Assembly: GCA_028877005.1 (NCBI GenBank)
Contig: JAGWPI010000211.1
Location: forward strand, 1-5,149
Reading direction: 5' to 3'
Source of the DNA: Bacteroidota bacterium
GTDB taxonomy: Bacteria > Bacteroidota > Bacteroidia > Chitinophagales > Chitinophagaceae
DNA: 5,149 bases
Made by a program: the position numbers and the translations under genes. Under the pieces are notes generated by a model, which had not been told where the DNA came from, did no database searches, and saw only the letters and a list, made by a program, of their open reading frames with translations. Shown piece after piece: positions 1-5,149 of the stretch; position 1 is the first letter of the stretch, and each line of letters begins with the position of its first letter.

Positions 1-1
1 G

Positions 2-75
2 TCGGGATGACTGGATTCGAACCAGCGGCCTCTTCGTCCCGAACGAAGCGCGCTACCGGGCTGCGCTACATCCCG
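2..75 (-). tRNA. tRNA-Pro (anticodon CGG)
   Basis: Read on the minus strand, the 74 bases fold into a full cloverleaf. The acceptor stem is CGGGATG/CATCCCG, U8-A9 follow, the D stem is GCGC/GCGC and the anticodon stem is CTTCG/CGAAG. The loop TTCGGGA places anticodon CGG at plus-strand positions 39-41, so it reads the proline codon CCG. The variable loop is short, and the T arm is GCTGG-TTCGAAT-CCAGT with one G-T closing pair. The discriminator base is A (position 2). Window base 1 gives a C after it, which fits an encoded CCA cut off by the window edge. The anticodon arm matches the usual bacterial tRNA-Pro(CGG) arm as I recall it. It lies head to head with lpxB. Confidence 0.96.
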
Positions 76-101
76 AAATATTTTATTTAATATATGCTAC
101 G

Positions 102-133
102 CAAAAATACAAACTAAGCCCAATTAAGAAAAA
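102..133 (-). promoter_or_regulatory. Candidate Bacteroidota-type promoter for tRNA-Pro
   Basis: On the minus strand, positions 109-102 read TATTTTTG, an exact match to the Bacteroidota -7 consensus TAnnTTTG. A T-rich block (TTTTTC, positions 133-128) lies 18 bases upstream, close to where the -33 TTTG-type element is expected, but it lacks the G. The predicted start would fall roughly 20 bases before the mature tRNA 5' end, which is reasonable for a tRNA leader. The sequence is A/T-rich, so chance matches are common. Confidence 0.35.
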
Positions 134-222
134 GTAGTGCATCATATTTTCATCTATTTAATGAAAATGTATTGCTTTCAAAATCATATTTCTCCTTGCA
201 ACGTCCTTATCTTTACCCTGCC

Positions 223-1332
223 ATGAAATATTACATTATTGCAGGTGAAGCCAGTGGTGATTTACATGGTAGTAACCTAATAAAAGAATTAAAGCAAGTA
301 GATAATACAGCAACCATTCGGTGTTGGGGTGGTAACTTAATGCAACAAGCCGGAGGCCAATTGGTAAAACACTACCGCGATCTTGCTTTTATGGGCTTTG
401 CCGAGGTTGTTAAAAACCTACCAACCATTTTAAAAAATATTGCCTTTTGTAAAAAAGATATTCAACAATTTTCACCTGATGTGCTAGTATTAATTGATTA
501 TCCTGGTTTTAACCTTCGGATGGCAAAATGGGCTAAAATTAATAACATTAAGGTAGTTTATTACATATCTCCTCAAGTATGGGCATGGAAGGAAAATAGG
601 GTAAAATCTATGAAACAATCAATTGATAAGATGTTGGTTATTTTGCCTTTTGAAAAATTATATTACCAAAACAAATGGCACTGGGATGTGGAGTATGTTG
701 GACATCCTTTAGTAGATGTAATTGACCAATACCAAAATAATATTCCACAAATAATTTCAGTTAACAAGCCTATTATTGCTATTTTACCCGGAAGCAGAAA
801 ACAAGAAATTAGTGTTAAATTACCCGTCATGCTTCAGGTTGCTGCCTATTTTCCGGAATATGAATTTATAGTAGCACAAGCACCGGGACAAGAAGATGAT
901 TTTTATGCACCATTTTTAGCACCTTATCAAAATGTATCTATTGTAAAAAACAATACTTACGGTTTATTGTGCAGTAGCAAAGCCGCATTGGTTACCAGTG
1001 GTACTGCTACTTTAGAAACAGCATTATTTGGTGTGCCGGAAGTTGTTTGCTATAAAGGGAGTGCTATTAGCTATGCCATTGCCAAACGCTTAGTTAAAAT
1101 AAAATATATTTGTTTGGTTAATTTAATTATGGATAAACCGGTTGTGAAGGAGTTAATTCAACATGATATGACGGTAACAAATATGGTAAAAGAACTAAGC
1201 GCACTTTTGAATGATGAGGATAAATTAATTGCATTAAAGAAAGATTATGCGGAATTGAAAACTTTACTTCAGGCAGGCGGACATGCATCTTCAAAAGCCG
1301 CAAATATAATATTTGAAGTAACTCAGCATTGA
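223..1332 (+). CDS. lpxB: Lipid-A-disaccharide synthase
   Basis: LpxB (glycosyltransferase family 19) condenses UDP-2,3-diacylglucosamine with lipid X to give the tetraacyl disaccharide 1-phosphate of lipid A, acting at the cytoplasmic face of the inner membrane. The 369-residue product has the family's usual length and motifs. These are the N-terminal IIAGEASGDLHG (residues 5-16), MGFAEVV (57-63), DYPGFN (92-97), YYISPQVWAW (113-122), VGHPLVD (159-165), the nucleotide-binding-half motif LPGSRKQEI (188-196), TSGTATLETAL with the following GVPEVV (258-275), and LVNLI (298-302). I chose the ATG at 223 because family proteins begin right before the glycine-rich motif. A TTG at 172 would add 17 residues of unconserved type. 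No clear Shine-Dalgarno site precedes it. Upstream is only a divergent tRNA; surE, which I recall as a frequent lpxB neighbour in Bacteroidota, is not here. It converges with the small membrane-protein gene, leaving 81 bases between the stops. Confidence 0.97.
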   Translation: MKYYIIAGEASGDLHGSNLIKELKQVDNTATIRCWGGNLMQQAGGQLVKHYRDLAFMGFAEVVKNLPTILKNIAFCKKDIQQFSPDVLVLIDYPGFNLRMAKWAKINNIKVVYYISPQVWAWKENRVKSMKQSIDKMLVILPFEKLYYQNKWHWDVEYVGHPLVDVIDQYQNNIPQIISVNKPIIAILPGSRKQEISVKLPVMLQVAAYFPEYEFIVAQAPGQEDDFYAPFLAPYQNVSIVKNNTYGLLCSSKAALVTSGTATLETALFGVPEVVCYKGSAISYAIAKRLVKIKYICLVNLIMDKPVVKELIQHDMTVTNMVKELSALLNDEDKLIALKKDYAELKTLLQAGGHASSKAANIIFEVTQH

Positions 1333-1413
1333 TGCACAAAACTACCAAACCTGCAAGTATATATTGAAGCGGCCGGTTGATAGCAACAAAATTTATCGCT
1401 ACCAAAAAAACTA

Positions 1414-1593
1414 TTATTTGTGCATTAGAGGTATTATTACTAATTTAAAAAGCATGATAATTAATGCTACAATAAACATGAGCAATGAAATTCGATTCAT
1501 ACCATGCATATATTTTAAGTATGTAGTACGCGGTTGATTGGGGTCTCGCTTTTTGATGAACAAGTATTGAAGTATTTGATTCCAGATGCCCAT
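1414..1593 (-). CDS. Small single-pass membrane protein, DUF6728-like
   Basis: This is a 59-residue protein of unknown function. Residues 1-33 are polar and basic, with an aromatic/aliphatic amphipathic start (MGIWNQILQYLF), a charged patch KKRDPNQPRTT (14-24) and MHGMNR (29-34). Residues 35-55 form one strongly hydrophobic helix, followed by a short PLMHK tail. The positive-inside rule predicts the N-terminus in the cytoplasm. The KKRDPNQPRTT patch followed by an MHG.NR.S stretch and a terminal helix matches, as I recall, a small conserved Bacteroidota family (DUF6728) with no assigned role. I chose the ATG at 1593. The frame stays open to a TTG at 1617, but that adds only a lysine run encoded by an A9 tract. 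The gene lies 45 bases downstream of the phosphatase gene on the same strand and may be its co-transcribed partner. Presence of the gene is fairly certain; the family name is less so. Confidence 0.8.
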   Translation of the reverse strand: MGIWNQILQYLFIKKRDPNQPRTTYLKYMHGMNRISLLMFIVALIIMLFKLVIIPLMHK

Positions 1594-1638
1594 AGTCTTT
1601 TTTTTTAATAGCAACAAACATTCGCCTATTTTGTTGAT

Positions 1639-2898
1639 TTATGGTTTTAAAATGGGTGCTAAAACTTTAAATTGACCATCAATAGCATCGCTTTGATAAT
1701 GTAAACCCAAAATGTTAGCAATTAATGGAAAAACATGAACATTTTCAAAGCCTCGAATAGTGTAATGTTGTTTAAAAATAGGTCCCCAAGCATAAAAACT
1801 GGCCCGCATGTCAGGCATATCATTATCATATCCATGCTTACCGGGTGTTATTTTACGGTTGGTTAAATTGAATACTTTTGGAAATTTTGGAACAAGCAAG
1901 ATATCACCAACCCGATTAAAATAATCATTAGCTGCATTGTAGTGCCACCGTTCAGGAATTTGACTGGCTAAATAAACATCATAATCTTTTGCCTGGGCTT
2001 TTAGTGCCTCATAAGTGGGCAAAATAGCCGATTTGTTTTTTGCATATAAATGCAAAAGCATATCACTGCGGGGAATAATAAACTGTGTTGTATCAATGAC
2101 AGTAGGAAGCGGTAAAGTGTGCTGCACATCTACATCTGTCATACCATGATCTGAAACAAAAATATAGTTAATAGGCAGATGTAAGGTTATTAAAGCTTTA
2201 TTGAGCTTAGCAATAGCATCATCAACAAAATGAACTGCATCTTTGGTTTGTTGACTAAAAACGCCATATGTATGTTCTGCATGATCAACTTGGGGTAAAT
2301 AAAAAGTAATAAAATGTGGCCTTTTTTCCGGCGGCAATTCTAACCATTTTTTAACCACCTCTACCCTTTCATCTATGCCAATTTTTTCATTATAATTGTA
2401 ATAATAGGTAGGCCTTATTCCTTGTATAGCTGCTTCAGAAGCTACCCAATAAAAACTGGCCGTAAGCATTTTTTGCTGCTCTGCCAACACCCACAAAGGT
2501 GTGCCGCCATACCAAGAACTATCTGCCACCGCTTTTTTATTACCCATTGTGTAAGTTTGGTTCTTGTTTTCATCAAAAAAACTGTTATCAACTAACCCAT
2601 TATGTGCAGGATACATTCCGGTAATAATGGCATAATGGTTAGGGAAAGTGAGCGATGGGTAAGAAGGTTTCATATATTCTGCCTGTACACCTGATAAACG
2701 CAATTGTTGAATATGTGTAGCATGAAAACTATCAGCTAAATCATACCTAAAACCGTCGGCCGAAATAAGAATAACATAAGGTTTTTGTTGCTGTTCTAAA
2801 CTGTTTAACCTATTAGTCAAAATGTGTTGAATGGTATCTTGCGCATGCAATTGTACCAGTACCAGCCAACCTATTACTACCAACAAAAGTTTATTCAT
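1639..2898 (-). CDS. Exported NPP-type alkaline phosphatase superfamily phosphodiesterase
   Basis: The protein belongs to the nucleotide pyrophosphatase/phosphodiesterase (NPP) branch of the alkaline phosphatase superfamily. These are two-metal enzymes that cleave phosphodiester or pyrophosphate bonds through a threonine nucleophile. With the start at 2898 it has 419 residues. Residues 1-19 look like a signal peptide with cleavage after LHA, pointing to the periplasm or outside. All metal and catalytic positions expected for NPPs are present: D48 (SADGF), nucleophile T84 in SLTFPNHY, D205 and H209 in VDHAEHTYG, D250-H251 in SDHGM, and H355 in GKHGYDND. N87 follows the nucleophile as in characterised members. 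ATG 2907 is an alternative start that adds MYV; TTG 2937 is unlikely because it spoils the signal peptide. The substrate (nucleotide, phospholipid head group or other) cannot be told. It sits 51 bases downstream of metX on the same strand, with no obvious functional link to methionine synthesis. Confidence 0.93.
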   Translation of the reverse strand: MNKLLLVVIGWLVLVQLHAQDTIQHILTNRLNSLEQQQKPYVILISADGFRYDLADSFHATHIQQLRLSGVQAEYMKPSYPSLTFPNHYAIITGMYPAHNGLVDNSFFDENKNQTYTMGNKKAVADSSWYGGTPLWVLAEQQKMLTASFYWVASEAAIQGIRPTYYYNYNEKIGIDERVEVVKKWLELPPEKRPHFITFYLPQVDHAEHTYGVFSQQTKDAVHFVDDAIAKLNKALITLHLPINYIFVSDHGMTDVDVQHTLPLPTVIDTTQFIIPRSDMLLHLYAKNKSAILPTYEALKAQAKDYDVYLASQIPERWHYNAANDYFNRVGDILLVPKFPKVFNLTNRKITPGKHGYDNDMPDMRASFYAWGPIFKQHYTIRGFENVHVFPLIANILGLHYQSDAIDGQFKVLAPILKP

Positions 2899-2934
2899 TA
2901 CATACATATAAAATAATTTAATTTTAAAATATTT

Positions 2935-2942
2935 CAAAACTA
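2935..2942 (-). promoter_or_regulatory. Candidate -7 element upstream of the phosphatase gene
   Basis: On the minus strand, positions 2942-2935 read TAGTTTTG, an exact TAnnTTTG match, in the short gap between the metX stop and the phosphatase start. Transcription would begin about 30 bases before the ATG at 2898. No TTTG-type -33 element is found at 19-21 bases upstream, inside the end of metX, so this may be a chance match and the gene may simply be read from the metX promoter. Confidence 0.28.
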
Positions 2943-2949
2943 CCGGGCA

Positions 2950-3966
2950 TTAAACCTCCATCCACTGCTGCAAATAACGGGAAATTTGCTCGGTTTCTAT
3001 AATAAAACCATCATGACCATAAGTTGAATGAATAAGTACCAAAGTAGCATTTGGCATGTGTTCTGCCATAAATTGCTGTTCAGCAATGGGACATAAAATA
3101 TCGCTGGTAATACCTATTATGAAAGTGGGTGTATGTAAATTTTGCAAAACCTTTATTAAATTGCCACCTCTACCTCTAGCTAGGTGATGACTATCCATAG
3201 CCTTAGTAAGCAACCAATAGCTGTATGCATTAAAACGGTTCACTAATTTATCTCCTTGATAATGGATGTAAGCAGATGCTTTAAAATGATCTATTTTTTC
3301 AGGATCGGAATCGGTTTGTTTTTGTTGAAAAGTTTCGTAATTACGATAAGTAAGCATACCTATAGCTCTTGCTGCTTTTAACCCTTTTGCACCAGCTTGG
3401 GGTAGAGGCTGTTGCCATGTACAATCTGCTTCTATAGCCAATCGCTGTGCAGTATGAACAGCAACTCCCCAAGCACTTTCTGATGGGGAAGTAGCAATTA
3501 AAAATAATCTTTGCACAATAGTTGGCTCCATTATTGCCCATTCTAATGCCTGATAACCGCCCATACTTCCACCCATAAGTAAATAAATGGCATCAATACC
3601 TAAATGCTTTCTTAATAAAATGTGTGCTTGTACCATATCGCGTATGGTAATACCCGGAAAACTAGCATAATAAGGTTGTTGTGTATTAGGATTAATACTT
3701 AATGGCCCTGTAGAACCATAACATGAGCCAATAATATTAGCACCAATAATAAAATATTTTTCTGGATTTATATAACACCCCTCGCCAACCAATCCTTTCC
3801 ACCACATAGCTGCATCAGCATTTGCAGTTAATGCATGGCAAACCCATATTACATTATTTTTTTCCCTGTTAAGGGTGCCATAAGTAGTATATGCAATGCT
3901 AATACCGGATAGTACGGATCCGTTTTCTAAAGTAAAATTTTCATGAAAGTCAAAAACTTGCGTCAT
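2950..3966 (-). CDS. metX: Homoserine O-acyltransferase (probably O-acetyltransferase)
   Basis: MetX is a cytoplasmic alpha/beta-hydrolase-fold enzyme that transfers an acyl group, usually acetyl from acetyl-CoA, to homoserine, the first committed step of methionine synthesis. The 338-residue product shows the family signatures: VCHALTANADAAMWW (42-56), NIIGSCYGSTGPLSINP (77-93), the nucleophile elbow GGSMGG with catalytic S134, the acid D289 in TSDILCP, and H318 in YGHDGF. The RFNAYSY segment (244-250) and the following helix are also typical. I chose ATG 3966 because family proteins begin just before this region; a GTG at 3999 adds 11 unconserved residues. GGA six bases before the ATG may act as a weak ribosome binding site. 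Whether the donor is acetyl-CoA or succinyl-CoA cannot be decided by eye, since the MetX family contains both activities. It is divergent from the OsmC-metZ pair and heads the minus-strand block. Confidence 0.95.
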   Translation of the reverse strand: MTQVFDFHENFTLENGSVLSGISIAYTTYGTLNREKNNVIWVCHALTANADAAMWWKGLVGEGCYINPEKYFIIGANIIGSCYGSTGPLSINPNTQQPYYASFPGITIRDMVQAHILLRKHLGIDAIYLLMGGSMGGYQALEWAIMEPTIVQRLFLIATSPSESAWGVAVHTAQRLAIEADCTWQQPLPQAGAKGLKAARAIGMLTYRNYETFQQKQTDSDPEKIDHFKASAYIHYQGDKLVNRFNAYSYWLLTKAMDSHHLARGRGGNLIKVLQNLHTPTFIIGITSDILCPIAEQQFMAEHMPNATLVLIHSTYGHDGFIIETEQISRYLQQWMEV

Positions 3967-4009
3967 ATTAATTCCGAGTTTCAACAGCAAAATAAGCACA
4001 TGATTAAAT

Positions 4010-4017
4010 TACATTTG
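4010..4017 (+). promoter_or_regulatory. Candidate -7 element for the OsmC-metZ transcript
   Basis: Positions 4010-4017 read TACATTTG, an exact match to the Bacteroidota TAnnTTTG element, in the 67-base divergent gap. No TTTG-type -33 element is seen 19-21 bases upstream. If used, transcription would begin about ten bases before the ATG at 4034, leaving a very short leader with no Shine-Dalgarno site. The imperfect TATTTTG on the opposite strand (positions 3994-3988), one base short of the consensus, might serve metX. Confidence 0.35.
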
Positions 4018-4033
4018 CATAAATCTTTACACC

Positions 4034-4456
4034 ATGACAACAATTGAAGTAAAAAGAGTAGATGATGCCTATGCTTTTATAGGGACAGACAGTAATGGGC
4101 ACACTATTAGAACCGATGGTGCGGCTGAAATTGGCGGGCACAATACTGGTTTTAGGCCTATGCAAACCCTTTTAATGGGTTTAGGAGGTTGCAGTGGTGT
4201 TGATATTGTATCTATTTTGAAAAAACAAAGACAGGAAATTACTGAATTTAACATGACCATTAAAGCTGAACGCGAACAGGGTAAAGAACCGGCTTTATGG
4301 AAATATGTTCATATTCATTTTACCTTTAAAGGAAATGTAGATGTAGAAAAAGCACAAAAAGCGTGTGCATTATCTATTGATAAATATTGCTCAGTTGCTG
4401 CCACACTGCGAGCTGCAGGATGTACTATAGAGTGGGACGCTACTGTACTATCTTAA
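4034..4456 (+). CDS. OsmC/Ohr-family thiol protein (YhfA-like)
   Basis: OsmC/Ohr-family proteins are small cytoplasmic dimers, and many reduce organic peroxides with a pair of cysteines. This 140-residue protein has the family's length. Both cysteines are in the expected places: C53 in LGGCSGVDIVSILKK at the start of the central helix, and C119 in KYCSVAATL. The stretch GFRPMQTLLMGLGGC (39-53) and the VDIVSILKK helix resemble the YhfA-like subgroup more than true OsmC or Ohr, so peroxidase activity is not certain. The predicted resolving cysteine is followed by SVAATL, as is common in the family. No Shine-Dalgarno sequence precedes the ATG. It lies 27 bases upstream of metZ on the same strand and 67 bases from divergent metX, so it is almost surely co-transcribed with metZ. 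A role in protecting or handling reactive sulfur or thiols during methionine synthesis is an inference from position only. Confidence 0.92.
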   Translation: MTTIEVKRVDDAYAFIGTDSNGHTIRTDGAAEIGGHNTGFRPMQTLLMGLGGCSGVDIVSILKKQRQEITEFNMTIKAEREQGKEPALWKYVHIHFTFKGNVDVEKAQKACALSIDKYCSVAATLRAAGCTIEWDATVLS

Positions 4457-4483
4457 TAATTTTTAATGAATTGAAAAAAAACT

Positions 4484-5149
4484 ATGCAACAAAATAAATT
4501 TACAAAAGCCATACGCATTCAAACAGAGCGAACAAATGAAATGGAACATAGCACTCCACTTTTTTTAACTAGCAGTTTTTGCTATGATGATGCTGAATCC
4601 ATGCGGGCTGCATTTGCAGATGAAACTGACGATAATATTTATAGTCGTTTTAGTAATCCGAATGTACAAGAGTTGATTGATAAAATATGTGCTTTAGAAG
4701 GGGCAGAGGCTGGATTTGCTACTGCTTCTGGCATGAGTGCTATTTTTGGATCATTCATGGCTTTATTAAAACAAGGCGACCACCTGTTGGCTTGTAACAG
4801 CATTTTTGGTAGTACACATACTGTAATTACCAAATACCTTAATCGCTATGGTATAACATATAGCTACATTAGTGCTACTGCTTCTGAAAACGAATGGGTT
4901 GCTGCTATACAGCCCAATACTAAAATGATTTATGTAGAAACGCCTACCAATCCGGGTTTAGATGTTATTGATTTAAAAATGCTGGGAAAATTAGCAAAAC
5001 AAAATAACGTTATTTTGAATGTAGATAATTGCTTTGCCACGCCAATTGTACAACAACCTATTACTTTTGGTGCAGATTTGGTTATACACTCTGCTACCAA
5101 ATGGATTGATGGTCAGGGAAGAGTATTGGGAGGTGTTTTGGTGGGCCGA
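4484..5149 (+). CDS. metZ: O-succinyl/acetylhomoserine sulfhydrylase, MetZ-type, 3' truncated by window
   Basis: This is a PLP-dependent Cys/Met-metabolism enzyme (fold type I, cystathionine gamma-synthase family). MetZ replaces the acyl group of O-acylhomoserine with sulfide to give homocysteine. Only the first 222 codons lie in the window; the family usually has about 390 residues, so the rest is beyond the edge and the frame is open to the last base. PLP-site residues visible are YSRFSNP (53-59, phosphate contact from the partner subunit), SGM (82-84), ETPTNP (152-157), D181 in VDNCFATP, and the Schiff-base lysine K206 in HSATKWIDGQGR. The WIDGQGRVLGG sequence after the lysine is characteristic of MetZ, where cystathionine synthases and lyases usually have a YxxGHSD-like sequence. 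The ATG at 4484 is preceded by an A-rich stretch (GAAAAAAAACT) and no Shine-Dalgarno site. The OsmC gene is 27 bases upstream, and divergent metX supplies the substrate. Confidence 0.9.
   Translation, partial: MQQNKFTKAIRIQTERTNEMEHSTPLFLTSSFCYDDAESMRAAFADETDDNIYSRFSNPNVQELIDKICALEGAEAGFATASGMSAIFGSFMALLKQGDHLLACNSIFGSTHTVITKYLNRYGITYSYISATASENEWVAAIQPNTKMIYVETPTNPGLDVIDLKMLGKLAKQNNVILNVDNCFATPIVQQPITFGADLVIHSATKWIDGQGRVLGGVLVGR

Noticed and set aside
1..75. tRNA-Pro as an attachment site for an integrated element
   Set aside because: The 3' end of the tRNA, where integration would occur, is at the window edge, and no repeat of the tRNA end, integrase or mobile gene is seen inside the window.
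208..215. TATCTTTA as a -7 element for lpxB
   Set aside because: It misses the final G, lacks a spaced -33 element, and would start transcription at or beyond the lpxB ATG.
172..222. TTG-initiated extension of lpxB by 17 residues
   Set aside because: The added residues do not resemble the family N-terminus, and the ATG at 223 gives the standard start directly before the GEASGDLHG motif.
1379..1403. Possible terminator hairpin (GGTAGC/GCTATC on the minus strand, 13-base loop) after the small membrane-protein gene
   Set aside because: The stem is only six pairs with a G-T, and the T run lies before the stem instead of after it, so it does not fit a Rho-independent terminator.
1127..1405. 92-residue minus-strand open frame over the end of lpxB
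   Set aside because: Mostly antisense to lpxB, with no recognisable domain and low-complexity hydrophobic composition; a shadow of the real gene.
3341..3541. Minus-strand 66-residue frame inside metX
   Set aside because: Out-of-frame reading of metX, cysteine- and serine-rich as shadows often are, with no family match.
4069..4260. Minus-strand frame opposite the OsmC gene
   Set aside because: Antisense to a clear OsmC coding region with both catalytic cysteines; no independent support.
4639..4833. Minus-strand frame opposite metZ
   Set aside because: Antisense to the PLP-enzyme coding sequence, which carries all expected motifs.

Overview
The window looks like chromosomal core sequence from a Bacteroidota bacterium, probably of the Chitinophagia/Sphingobacteriia type. 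This is an inference from three things: A/T-rich coding sequence, A-rich stretches instead of clear Shine-Dalgarno sites before most starts, and protein content (a small Bacteroidota-type membrane protein of the DUF6728 kind, an NPP-type secreted phosphodiesterase, and a MetX/OsmC/MetZ cluster). Several gaps also carry matches to the Bacteroidota -7 promoter element TAnnTTTG. The species cannot be named from the sequence alone.

Layout. A tRNA-Pro(CGG) lies on the minus strand at the left edge, and the window cuts its 3' CCA. A 147-base A/T-rich gap follows, then lpxB (+), the lipid A disaccharide synthase. lpxB converges on a minus-strand block read from right to left: metX (homoserine O-acyltransferase), an exported nucleotide pyrophosphatase/phosphodiesterase-like phosphatase, and a 59-residue single-pass membrane protein. 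These three are spaced by 45-51 bases and could be one transcript, although a -7-like element precedes the phosphatase gene. Divergent from metX, across a 67-base gap, are an OsmC-family thiol protein and metZ (homoserine-ester sulfhydrylase). metZ runs off the right edge after 222 codons.

How the genes fit together. MetX activates homoserine by acylation, and MetZ replaces the acyl group with sulfide to give homocysteine, so the right half is a divergent methionine-biosynthesis locus with an OsmC protein inserted directly before metZ. The 67-base gap is the only place where both arms could be controlled proximally, and it is too short for a known SAM riboswitch on either arm. The left half is envelope biosynthesis (LpxB) plus two envelope-associated proteins.

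No mobile element, CRISPR array, toxin-antitoxin pair or defence system is visible. All gaps are under 150 bases. I see no strong evidence for a new system. The most useful leads are the uncharacterised small membrane protein with an A9 tract just before its start, and the OsmC protein embedded in the methionine locus.
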